DNA of 64,000 nt, from positions 85,268-149,267 of the forward strand of contig CAWFFJ010000035.1 in assembly GCA_963814875.1 (NCBI GenBank). The letters run 5' to 3'. The translations under genes were made by a program, and so were the position numbers. This DNA is from CAVSIS01 sp963814875 (GTDB taxonomy: Bacteria; Acidobacteriota; Thermoanaerobaculia; Thermoanaerobaculales; Sulfomarinibacteraceae). The first letter of the stretch is position 1. Each line of letters opens with the position of its first letter. Below the pieces are notes generated by a model that was not told the origin of the DNA, did no database searches, and saw only the letters and a list, made by a program, of their open reading frames with translations. Below, in pieces: positions 45,224 through 53,251 of this stretch.

Positions 45224-45797
45224 TGGTCGCCCCGAGTCTACGTGACCACGAGTCGCCTTGACCCGTCCGTGTCTCTGACATTCCGCACCACACCCGGGTC
45301 TACGGACTGAACGGCTCTCCCGTCGCTTTCCTTGAGCCAAGAGTGTGCCTTCTGAGGCGGCCAGAGTCTGCAGCACCGGGCGGTTCTCGTCACGAGGTCT
45401 GTGGGTCCTTCGTTATCTGCCCAGACCGGCCGACTCGCTCGAGGACCGTCGCGAGGGACGCGAGCGGTCTGTAGCTGTCGTCATCTCGGCGCGCCGCGAG
45501 GTTCCGTCCGAGCCTTGTTCCTCCTGAGACCTGCCGGTGCGGGCGGAGACCGTCGCGAGGGACGCGAGCGGCCTGCAGATGTCGGTGTTCTTGACTGCTC
45601 CGGGAGTCAAGGTCGCGAGTCTGCAGCGGCGGTCGGCTCTTGTCGCGAGGGCAGCGGAGGGTGGTGACAGGGTGGGTGCGGGGTGGTTCGGCCGACGCAG
45701 GCGTAGCCCAGCTACGTTGAGGAGGCCGAGCTGCCTCGCGCACGGCATGGCGCCGCCCTCCGTTGGCCGCAGCAGAGAGCCGATCGGTGTTGCAGAC
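45224..45797. other. Non-coding gap with degenerate direct repeats
   Basis: No supportable gene in 570 bases. A 37-base unit beginning GACCGTCGCGAGGGACGCG occurs at 45444-45480 and again at 45548-45584 with three mismatches, 104 bases apart. A weaker third trace starts near 45640. The palindrome GTAGCCCAGCTAC is at 45703-45715. It may be the scar of lost sequence between imuB and the remnant gene. Confidence 0.6.
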
Positions 45798-47324
45798 TCA
45801 ATCGTATAACCCGTCCGCGAACCACTCCTCGGACGCCCGGTCCCGGAACACCCGCCACAGGCCGCCGCCAGAGAGCTCGACGTCCCAGTAGTCGCGGGTG
45901 ACCGGAGCCTCGCTCCACCAGCCCTCCTCGAGCTGCCACGGGCCGGAAGCGACCCGGACCAGGCCCTGGATGCGGGGCGTGGCGCCGCCGGCCGAGGCGA
46001 CCGAGACCGGGCGCTCGGTGTCGGCCGCGGCGAGCGGCTCGGTGATGACCTCGAGCGGTACCGGCGGGCGCAGCACGCGCACCGCGAGCAGGCCGCGGCC
46101 GGCGCGCGGTGGGCGGCGCTCGGTGGGCGGTGGGGGCGGTGCGAAGGCGGCGACGGCGAAGCGCTCGGGGCGGTGTCCGTCAATGGTGCGGGGCGAGCCG
46201 ACCCGGTCCGGGCCGAGGCGGGCGGCGAGGCGAGCGAGGGTGGTGGCGAGGGCCTGGGGCGACAGCTCGGCGGGACCGAAGAGGGTGAGCTGGCCGAGCC
46301 GGCGGCGGTCGGGGTGAACCACGCAGGCGAAGGCCGCCACCGGGGCGCGCGGCGGCCGCGCCTCGACCTCGAGCCGGACCAGGTCGACCAGCGCGCCGAC
46401 GTCGCGCACCGGGGCCGGCAGGCGGATGGCGCGCCGATCGTGGCCCTCGGGCTCGAGACCGAGCTCGAGCTCGAGCAGGGTGCAGGCGAGGTCGTGGCGG
46501 GCGAGGCGGGCGTCGAGCCGCTCGAGGGCGGCGCGGACGGCGTGCAGAAGGGGCTCGACGGTGACCACCGGCCACTCCAGCTCCATGCCCTCGCTGAGCG
46601 TCGGCGACGGCTGGCACGGCACCAGCGGGCGCGGGTCGAGGCCGCGTGCGGCGCGGTGGGCGTCGGCGCCGTCGCGGCCGAGGCGGCTCGCGACCTCGTC
46701 GGCGGGCAGGGCGGCGAGGGCGCCCACGGTGGCGACCCCCCAACGGCGCAGGGTGTCGACCAGGCGCGGCTCGAGGCTGAGGGCGTCGAGGGGGAGCGGG
46801 GCGAGGAAGGTGCGCTCGCCGTCCTCGGGGACCACGGCCGGGGTGCCGGAGAGGCCGGCGGCGACCTGGGCGGCGAGCTTGGTGCCGGCGATCCCCACCC
46901 GCAGCGGGAGGTGGAGCGCCTCGGCGGCGCGCTGGATCGCGTCGCCGAGGTGCTGCTCGCCGTCGGGGCCGGGAAACAGCTGCTCCATGCCGGCGACGTC
47001 GGCGAACGCGAGGTCGGGGGCGGCGTCCTCGACCCGCGGCGAGGCGGTGGCGGCGGCCTCGAGCAGGGCCTCGTGGGCAGAGCTCTCGGCGACCGGGTCG
47101 CGGCCGCGGGCGAGGAGGTCGGGGAGCACACCACGCGCCTGGGCCAGGGTCATGCCGGCGCGGACACCGCGTTGGCGGGCCGCCCGCGAGGCGGCGACGA
47201 CCCTTGCGGCGGACCCGTTGCCGTCGCACACGACCACCTCCACGCCGGCCAGCTCGGGCTCGCTGCGCAGTCGGGCGGCGAGCGGGAACAGCGGCACGGC
47301 GAGGCAGGCGAGCCGGGTCGTCAC
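45798..47324 (-). CDS. imuB: ImuB, catalytically inactive Y-family polymerase homologue
   Basis: Hub protein of the ImuA-ImuB-DnaE2 mutasome. It has the Y-family fold but lacks the catalytic carboxylates: the N-terminal motif is LACLAVPLFPLAARL instead of one with Asp, and the SIDE position reads FADVAGMEQLF. This loss is the hallmark of ImuB. About 508 residues with a C-terminal extension (ARGGAR-poor, Pro/Arg-rich middle, then EGWWSEAPVTRDYWDVEL) is normal. It starts at GTG 47324, overlapping the preceding 34-residue ORF by four bases. Confidence 0.92.
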   Translation of the reverse strand: MTTRLACLAVPLFPLAARLRSEPELAGVEVVVCDGNGSAARVVAASRAARQRGVRAGMTLAQARGVLPDLLARGRDPVAESSAHEALLEAAATASPRVEDAAPDLAFADVAGMEQLFPGPDGEQHLGDAIQRAAEALHLPLRVGIAGTKLAAQVAAGLSGTPAVVPEDGERTFLAPLPLDALSLEPRLVDTLRRWGVATVGALAALPADEVASRLGRDGADAHRAARGLDPRPLVPCQPSPTLSEGMELEWPVVTVEPLLHAVRAALERLDARLARHDLACTLLELELGLEPEGHDRRAIRLPAPVRDVGALVDLVRLEVEARPPRAPVAAFACVVHPDRRRLGQLTLFGPAELSPQALATTLARLAARLGPDRVGSPRTIDGHRPERFAVAAFAPPPPPTERRPPRAGRGLLAVRVLRPPVPLEVITEPLAAADTERPVSVASAGGATPRIQGLVRVASGPWQLEEGWWSEAPVTRDYWDVELSGGGLWRVFRDRASEEWFADGLYD

Positions 47325-47425
47325 AGGCAGAAGGCGAAGGTGACGAAGGCGAACGCGAGGAGCAGTGCGGCGAGGGCCTCGCCGAGCAGACCGGGGAACT
47401 GGGCCGAGGAGTCGGTGTCATGCAT
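47321..47425 (-). CDS. 34-residue hydrophobic ORF between imuA and imuB
   Basis: ATG 47425 lies eight bases inside the end of imuA, and its TGA overlaps the imuB GTG as GTGA. The product starts MHDTDSSAQFPGLLGE and continues as a single hydrophobic helix ending FAFCL. It exactly fills what would otherwise be a 93-base gap, so continuous translation through the operon is likely. It may be a membrane micropeptide or merely a coupling device. Not recognised in any family. Confidence 0.45.
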   Translation of the reverse strand: MHDTDSSAQFPGLLGEALAALLLAFAFVTFAFCL

Positions 47426-48209
47426 GGCGGGCCTCCGTAGGGAGCGCGGTCGGGACCTCGGGGCGGATCGCCTCGGGCCGGCGCACGCCGGGGTGGAGCA
47501 GCAGCGCCTCGGTGGTCGCCTCGGGGCGCTCGCCGCGACGTTTGACGACGACCAGGCGCAGCGCGAGGCCGTCGAGCAGACGGCGCGCGCCGTGGACGCC
47601 CGACCAGGCGCCGCGGCCGCGTCGGGCCACCACCACCGCCTCGGCGGCACAGCCGCTCAGGCGGTAGGGCGTGGAGACCAGCACCGTCGCCTGGTGGACG
47701 CCGGCGCCGCGCGCCAGGCGCAGCCAGGCGGCGAGGGGGACGCGCCCCCGCACCGGCGGCAGGCCGAGGTCGAGGGCGACCAGGGGGAAGCCGGTGTCGA
47801 CCAGCATCTCGGCGGCCGCCAGCGTGTCCCCGAGACGGTGGGGGCGCAGCCAGAGCAGGCGCTCGAGGTCGACGCCGGCGGCGGCCGCCGCCTGGGGGTC
47901 GAGGCCGTTGCCGAGGTCGACCATGGCGACCGGCTCGCCGGCGCCGGTGACCGCGGCGAGGGCGGCGAGGAGCAGGGCGAGGCGGCCGCACGAGGCGCGC
48001 CCCACCACCTCGATCAGGGCGCCGCCCGGCAGGCCGCCGCCGAGCAGCTCGTCGAGGGCCGGCAGGGTGGGGGTATGGGAGCGCTTGCGCGGTGCGGCGC
48101 GGCGCAGCTCGGAAGCGCGACGCACCAGCCCGGTCAGCTCGGCCGGCAGGGCCGGATACTGCCCTGGCGGGGCGTCTGCAAGCGGAGCGGCGGACAGCAG
48201 TGTGGCCAT
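47418..48209 (-). CDS. imuA: ImuA-like RecA-fold mutasome protein
   Basis: Small RecA/SulA-like protein preceding imuB. The motif region LDELLGGGLPGGALIEVVG followed by RASCGRLALLLAAL resembles a Walker A whose Lys is replaced (GR instead of GK), as seen in several ImuA proteins. About 263 residues. ATG 48209 follows AAGGAGG; a longer frame to 48260 would include the -10 region. It leads the imuA-micro-ORF-imuB unit under a promoter shared in sequence with dnaE2. Family members act with ImuB and DnaE2 in translesion synthesis. Confidence 0.88.
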   Translation of the reverse strand: MATLLSAAPLADAPPGQYPALPAELTGLVRRASELRRAAPRKRSHTPTLPALDELLGGGLPGGALIEVVGRASCGRLALLLAALAAVTGAGEPVAMVDLGNGLDPQAAAAAGVDLERLLWLRPHRLGDTLAAAEMLVDTGFPLVALDLGLPPVRGRVPLAAWLRLARGAGVHQATVLVSTPYRLSGCAAEAVVVARRGRGAWSGVHGARRLLDGLALRLVVVKRRGERPEATTEALLLHPGVRRPEAIRPEVPTALPTEARHA

Positions 48210-48238
48210 CGAAGGTCCTCCTTCGGGGTCCACTTCCC

Positions 48239-48269
48239 ACTGTAGGTGTAAATAGAGCATAAATCAAGA
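48239..48269 (-). promoter_or_regulatory. imuA promoter and shared candidate SOS operator
   Basis: TTGATT (48267-48262), 17 bases, TACAGT (48244-48239). The surrounding block is the twin of the dnaE2 promoter block, with the direct repeat ATTTATG-N4-ATTTACA. Confidence 0.65.
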
Positions 48270-48625
48270 GACGTGAGGAGGTGAGGAGGTCAGAAGGTGA
48301 GGAGGTTGGGCGTAAGACGCGAGACGCGAGGTGCCAGGCGTGAGACGGAAGTAGCCGTAGGAGCGGAGCTTGTCTCCGCCCAGGAGGTAAGAAGGTAAGA
48401 AGGTGAGGAGGTGAGGAGGGGGCGCGAGACGCTGTAAGGTGCAAGACGCACGGCGCGCCGGTGAAGAGTGAAGGGGCACGAGTCAAGAGCCACGCGCATC
48501 AACGCGGGCCGTTGTTTGTCCTGCTCTCTTTTCTCTTGACGCCTCGTGGCGGCGCACGACGTGAAGCCGGCTGCTGCCTGGCGCGTGAATCTGGTACCGT
48601 GAGCCCGAATCGGGGGAGGGCAGCG
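48270..48625. repeat. Low-complexity purine-rich intergenic tract
   Basis: Between the divergent imuA and dehydrogenase genes lies a tract of degenerate short units such as GTGAGGAG, GTAAGAAG and GAGACGCGAG, plus GGAGCGGAGCTTGTCTCCGC, a small inverted repeat at about 48360-48380. No gene. A TACCGT box (48594-48599) may be the dehydrogenase -10. Confidence 0.55.
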
Positions 48626-49765
48626 ATGCGGATCATCGTGCTTGGAGCGGGAAGGGTCGGTCGTGTGATCGCGCGCGATCTCGCTGGCGACGCAGACTTT
48701 CAGGTGACGGTTGCCGACGTGAGCCGCGAGGCGCTGGCCGTTCTCGAGCAGAGCGCAGCCATCGCGACGGTGCGGGCCGACCTGGAGCGCCCGGACGAGG
48801 TGGCTCGTGTGGTGGCCGGTCACGACCTGGTGGTCGGGGCGGTCCCCGGTCCGATCGGCTACCAGACGCTGCGCGCGGTGATCGAGGCCGGCGTGAACGT
48901 GGTCGACATCTCCTTTTTCGAGGAGGACCCGTTCCCGCTCGACGAGCTCGCCCGAGAGCACGACGTGATCGCCGTGATGGACTGTGGCATCGCACCCGGC
49001 GCCTCGAACCTGATTCTGGGCTACCAGGAGACCCAGCTCGAGAAGGTCGAGCGCTTCTCGTGCATGGTCGGCGGCCTGCCGGCGGTGCGCCACTGGCCGT
49101 TCGAGTACCGCGCGGTGTTCTCACCGATCGACGTCATCGCCGAGTACACCCGGCCGGCACGCATCGTGGTCGGCGGCGAGGTGGTGGTGCGCCCGGCCCT
49201 GTCGGACGTCGAGCCGGTGGAAGTTCCCGGCGTCGGCACACTCGAGGCATTCGTCAGCGACGGCTTGCGAACCCTGCTCGGCACCTCGTCGGTGCCGAGC
49301 ATGGTCGAGAAGACCCTGCGCTACCCGGGCCACGCCGAGCGCATGCGGATGCTGCGCGAGGTCGGTTTCTTCGGCGAGACGCCGGTCGACGTCGGCGGAG
49401 TCCCGGTGCGGCCGATCGACCTCACTGCACGTCTGCTCTTCCCGGCGTGGCAGATGCAGGACGGCGATGAGGACCTGACCGTGATGCGGGTGGAGATCGA
49501 GGGCCGGCGGGAGGACCGGCGGGTCCTCGTTCGCTACGACCTGCTCGACCGCCTCGACCGCACCACCGGAGCCACCTCGATGGCACGCACCACCGGCTAC
49601 ACCTGCACCGCCGCGGTCAAGGCCATCGCCTCCAAGCTCTACACGGAGCGGGGCCTATCGCCACCGGAGTACCTGGGACGTACGCCGGGGGTATTCGAGC
49701 TGGTCATGGGCCACCTCGCCGAGCGCGGCGTGTGTTTCCGCAGTGAGGAGACACTGCTGGAGTGA
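48626..49765 (+). CDS. Saccharopine dehydrogenase-family oxidoreductase
   Basis: NAD(P)-binding Rossmann protein starting MRIIVLGAGRVGRVIARDLA, with DGIAPG-like block MDCGIAPGASNLILGY and the C-terminal domain EYLGRTPGVFELVMGHLAERG. The family includes lysine-pathway and carboxynorspermidine-type enzymes; relatives with this size (379 residues) are usually annotated as saccharopine dehydrogenase C-terminal domain proteins. The true substrate is unknown. GGGGGAGGG precedes ATG 48626. It stands alone between the mutasome and the signalling operon. Confidence 0.85.
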   Translation: MRIIVLGAGRVGRVIARDLAGDADFQVTVADVSREALAVLEQSAAIATVRADLERPDEVARVVAGHDLVVGAVPGPIGYQTLRAVIEAGVNVVDISFFEEDPFPLDELAREHDVIAVMDCGIAPGASNLILGYQETQLEKVERFSCMVGGLPAVRHWPFEYRAVFSPIDVIAEYTRPARIVVGGEVVVRPALSDVEPVEVPGVGTLEAFVSDGLRTLLGTSSVPSMVEKTLRYPGHAERMRMLREVGFFGETPVDVGGVPVRPIDLTARLLFPAWQMQDGDEDLTVMRVEIEGRREDRRVLVRYDLLDRLDRTTGATSMARTTGYTCTAAVKAIASKLYTERGLSPPEYLGRTPGVFELVMGHLAERGVCFRSEETLLE

Positions 49766-49798
49766 TCTGGCGGTACCGCGAAGGGCCGTCGGATCGGC

Positions 49799-50431
49799 TC
49801 AGTCCTCCCACGCCTCGCCGCGGAAGGCGGTTTCGAGGAGTTCCTCGAGGATCTCACCGGGGATGTCCGCCGAAGGCTCGAAGACGCGCTCGAGAACCGG
49901 TCGGGCCACCACGTCCAGGAGCACGGGAGCTGCGAGCTTGAGCAGCGCCGCCCGCGCGGCGCGCGCGGCGCGCGGGTCGTCGGCGGGTCCGAGGGCATCC
50001 CGCGTCGCGTCGTAGGCTGCTCGCAGCGGCGGAACCAGGGCCTCGGCCGCAACGTCGCCGCCCTCGGCGAGATCATGCACCACCAGGCGAACGAGTGCGG
50101 GGTCAGCGTGGAGGGCGCGCAGGAGCTCGCGTACGGCGGCGCGTGCCCGCACCTCCATGACCAGCTCGCCGGCCGTCGCCCTTGCGACCGCGCTGGCAGC
50201 GGCTTCGACCGACCGGCGAAGCACGGTGCGGTAGAGCTGCCGCTTGCCGCCGAAGTGGTAGGACACCGCGCCGGAGTTGGCGCGTGCGCGATCGCAGATG
50301 TCGCGCACCGAGGCTCCGCGGTATCCGTTCTGGGCGAAGAGCTCGGTCGCCGCAGCGATGAGCCGCTCGCGTGTGCCAACGACAGGGTGTCCCACATCGA
50401 CATGTGTACCGCGCCAGGGCGTCGCCTGCAA
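49799..50431 (-). CDS. TetR-family transcriptional regulator
   Basis: The N-terminal helix-turn-helix reads TRERLIAAATELFAQNGYRG and SVRDICDRARANSGAVSYHFG, canonical for TetR/AcrR proteins; the C-terminal ligand domain is Ala/Leu-rich and helical with a DUF1956/CerR-like pattern. The actual start may be GTG 50401. It is divergent from the signalling operon, with a 165-base intergenic region containing the direct repeat TTAGAC at 50509 and 50528 and is therefore a candidate regulator of that operon. Ligand unknown. Confidence 0.88.
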   Translation of the reverse strand: MQATPWRGTHVDVGHPVVGTRERLIAAATELFAQNGYRGASVRDICDRARANSGAVSYHFGGKRQLYRTVLRRSVEAAASAVARATAGELVMEVRARAAVRELLRALHADPALVRLVVHDLAEGGDVAAEALVPPLRAAYDATRDALGPADDPRAARAARAALLKLAAPVLLDVVARPVLERVFEPSADIPGEILEELLETAFRGEAWED

Positions 50432-50596
50432 GCCTGTCGTCCATCATCCTGACTGGGAAAGACACTATTGTTGAGAAGTCGCTTGAAATGGCGAGACTCG
50501 TGGAGACTCTTAGACACAATCGGCGTGTTAGACTCGGCGCGGGGATGAGGGGACTGCCGCGAGGTGATGTTCGCAACGACACCAGTGAGACGTGGT

Positions 50597-53251
50597 ATGG
50601 GCAGTGAAGCGGGCGGCGGTAGCCTCGCGCCGGCCCGTGCCGACGGTCTGGCTGGGACCGCCGGGGGGTCGTCGGTCGGCCGGCTCGAACCGCTCTCGAT
50701 CGAGCTGCGCCGGCGGGCAGTCGGGGTGCTGCGCACGAGCGCGCTGATCTTCAACCCGATCTACCTCGGCTGGACGGTCTTCGACTGGGCGCTCGCCCGC
50801 GACCGATGGGCTGAGTTCCTGGTCTACCGGACGGTGGTGTTCGGGCTCAACACGGCCACCGCTCTCGCGGTCACCCGTCCGTGGGGCCGGCGACGCTCCT
50901 GGGAGCTGATGTGGCTGTGGCTCTTCCTCTTTGGTGCCTTCATCGCACCCATGCTACCGGTCGTCGGCGGCCAGTTCCATGCCTACGTACTCGGCTTTGC
51001 AGTGGTGCTGTTCGGCGCCGGGCTCGTGCCGACCTGGCCGCCCGTGTGGTCCGTCACGTGTGTTGGTGCCATGCTCGTCGCAGCCGCGGCGGCATTCGTG
51101 GTCCGGCCGGTGGACGTTTCGACGGCGGACGTCCTCGCCGGCTGCTTCTTCATTGCGACCGCGACCGGCATCAGCCTGGTGGCGGCGTTCTTCAAGTATG
51201 ACCTGGTGCGTCGCGACTACGTGACGCGGGGCGAGCTCCAGGAGACCGCCCGGCGCGAATCCGACGCGCGTGAGCGCCTCAGTGCGACGACTGCGCAGCT
51301 CGAGGCGGCGCTCGCCAGGCTTCGGGAGGAGGACCGACGCCGCAGCATGTTCTTCGCCAATATCTCCCACGAGCTGCGCACGCCCCTGACCCTCATTCTG
51401 ACCCCGGTCGAGGACCTGCTCCGTCGCGACCTGGACCCCTGGCTCGTGGACGTTGTGGCAGTGATGCAGCGCAATGCGCGCCGCTTGTTGCGGCTGATCG
51501 ACGACCTGCTCGACCTGACCAGGTTGGAAGCGGGCGGGCTGCGTCTGGTCCCGGCGGAGGTCGACGTCTGCACCCTCGCACGTTCGATCGTGGCCAACAG
51601 CCTGCCGACCGCTCGTGTCCGGGGCGTTGAGCTGGAGCTCCTCGGACCCGCCGAGAGCACGCCGGTGTGGATCGACGCCCACCGGATAGAGATTGTGCTC
51701 ACCAACCTGGTCGGCAATGCGCTCAAGCACACCCCGCGGGGAGGACGGATCGAGGTCGGGGTCGCGAATCGCGAGGATGGCGTGGCGGTGACGGTGATGG
51801 ACACCGGTGAGGGGATTCCCCCGGAGGACCTCCCTCACGTCTTCGAGCGCTTCTTCCAGGTCATCCCCGGGGGGCGTCACTCGGGTGGCGGAGTCGGCAT
51901 CGGCCTTGCCCTGGCCAAAGAGCTGGTTGATCTCCACGGCGGCGAGCTGACCGTCGAGAGCACCCTCGGGAGCGGCAGCGCCTTCACCTTGGTGCTGCCT
52001 TTGGGCCGCGATCACCTGAAAGCAGATGTTCTCGAACGGCGCCGTGAGTTTATCGGTCTCGCCGAGGCTAAAAGGGTCGGACTCCCGGACGACCTGGCCG
52101 AGGTCCGGATGAGGCCTGTAGGTGACCCGTCCGCCGGTTCGCGGGAGGCGCCCGCCCGCGTGACGGTTCCGCTGCCCCGGGTCGGGGCTCACCGGGCGCG
52201 GGTCGTGATCGCCGAGGACGAAGGCGATCTGCGCGAGCTGGTCGCCGGGCTGCTACGCCCCGGCTGCGATGTCTTCACCGCTCCCGATGGGCAGGCCGCG
52301 CTCGATGCGATTCGACGTGAGCGCCCGGATCTCGTGATCAGTGATGTGATGATGCCCTACCTCACCGGCATCGAGCTGTGTCGGGCGGTGCGCGAGGACC
52401 CGAGCTTGCGGGCGACGCCGTTCATCCTGCTGACCGCGCGCAGCGGTGCGGCTTCGACGCTGGAGGGCTTCGCCCACGGGGCCGACGACTACGTGGTCAA
52501 GCCGTTCGACCCGGACGAGCTGCTGGCCCGGGTGAGCGTCCAGCTCAGGCTGCGCGACCTCGGCCTGCAGCTCGCCCGGCATGAGAAGCTGGCACTGGCC
52601 GGTACGCTCGCCGCAGGGGTGCTGCACGAGCTTCGCAACCCGGTCAACGCGATCCTCAACAGCGCGCGCATCCTCGCCACGGGGAGTCGCGACGAGGCCG
52701 CTCGCGGGCGGCTGGTCGAGGTGATCCTGGACGGTGCCGAGCGAATTCAAGGCATCACGGAAACGCTCGAGGTCCACGCCCGACCCGCAGAGGCCGGAGG
52801 CCCGGCGGCGTGCGACGTCGCGCGCGGGATCGAGTCCAGCCTGCGCCTGCTCGGGCACCGGCTGGAGGGCGTCGAGGTCAACCTTGAGCTGGCCGGCGAG
52901 GCCTACGCGCGCGCTCCTGCAGGACCCGTCAACCAGGTGCTGCTGAACTTGCTCGACAACGCGCTGCGCTCCGGCGCGCGGTCACTGTGGGTGTCGCTCG
53001 ACCTCGTTGTCGCCGGCGTCAGCGTGCGGGTGGCCGACGATGGACCGGGGGTTCCGGCCGAGCTCGTGGAGAGGATCTTCGACCCGTTCGTCTCCACCCG
53101 CGAGCCGGGCGAGGGGACCGGCCTGGGGCTGTCGCTGTGCCGGCGAATCGTCGGAGATCTCGGCGGTGAGCTGTGGTATGAGGATCGGCCCGGGGGCGGC
53201 GCTGCGTTCGTGCTCACCCTGCCGGCCATAGACATGGGCGGGGAGGGGTGA
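50597..53251 (+). CDS. Membrane hybrid sensor kinase, HK-REC-HK
   Basis: An N-terminal block of about six hydrophobic helices (residues 50-210) and a coiled coil precede a complete kinase core, FFANISHELRTPL (His near 262) with NLVGNALKHTP and GVGIGLALAKEL. A receiver follows (residues about 535-655; VIAEDEGDL, ISDVMMPYLTG, VVKPFDP) and then a second kinase core, LAAGVLHELRNPVNAIL with LLNLLDNALRSGA and GTGLGLSLCRRIV. Two kinase cores around one receiver is unusual. The polytopic sensor resembles sensors of hydrophobic signals. The start could be 50564. Its stop TGA is directly followed by the ATG of the next gene. Confidence 0.88.
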   Translation: MGSEAGGGSLAPARADGLAGTAGGSSVGRLEPLSIELRRRAVGVLRTSALIFNPIYLGWTVFDWALARDRWAEFLVYRTVVFGLNTATALAVTRPWGRRRSWELMWLWLFLFGAFIAPMLPVVGGQFHAYVLGFAVVLFGAGLVPTWPPVWSVTCVGAMLVAAAAAFVVRPVDVSTADVLAGCFFIATATGISLVAAFFKYDLVRRDYVTRGELQETARRESDARERLSATTAQLEAALARLREEDRRRSMFFANISHELRTPLTLILTPVEDLLRRDLDPWLVDVVAVMQRNARRLLRLIDDLLDLTRLEAGGLRLVPAEVDVCTLARSIVANSLPTARVRGVELELLGPAESTPVWIDAHRIEIVLTNLVGNALKHTPRGGRIEVGVANREDGVAVTVMDTGEGIPPEDLPHVFERFFQVIPGGRHSGGGVGIGLALAKELVDLHGGELTVESTLGSGSAFTLVLPLGRDHLKADVLERRREFIGLAEAKRVGLPDDLAEVRMRPVGDPSAGSREAPARVTVPLPRVGAHRARVVIAEDEGDLRELVAGLLRPGCDVFTAPDGQAALDAIRRERPDLVISDVMMPYLTGIELCRAVREDPSLRATPFILLTARSGAASTLEGFAHGADDYVVKPFDPDELLARVSVQLRLRDLGLQLARHEKLALAGTLAAGVLHELRNPVNAILNSARILATGSRDEAARGRLVEVILDGAERIQGITETLEVHARPAEAGGPAACDVARGIESSLRLLGHRLEGVEVNLELAGEAYARAPAGPVNQVLLNLLDNALRSGARSLWVSLDLVVAGVSVRVADDGPGVPAELVERIFDPFVSTREPGEGTGLGLSLCRRIVGDLGGELWYEDRPGGGAAFVLTLPAIDMGGEG

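Noticed and set aside
46173..48486. Long frames on both strands over imuA-imuB
   Set aside because: Pro/Arg/Gly-rich shadows; imuA and imuB have recognisable families and ribosome sites.
48270..48500. Possible CRISPR or minisatellite array
   Set aside because: Units are short, degenerate and unequally spaced, with no unique spacers.
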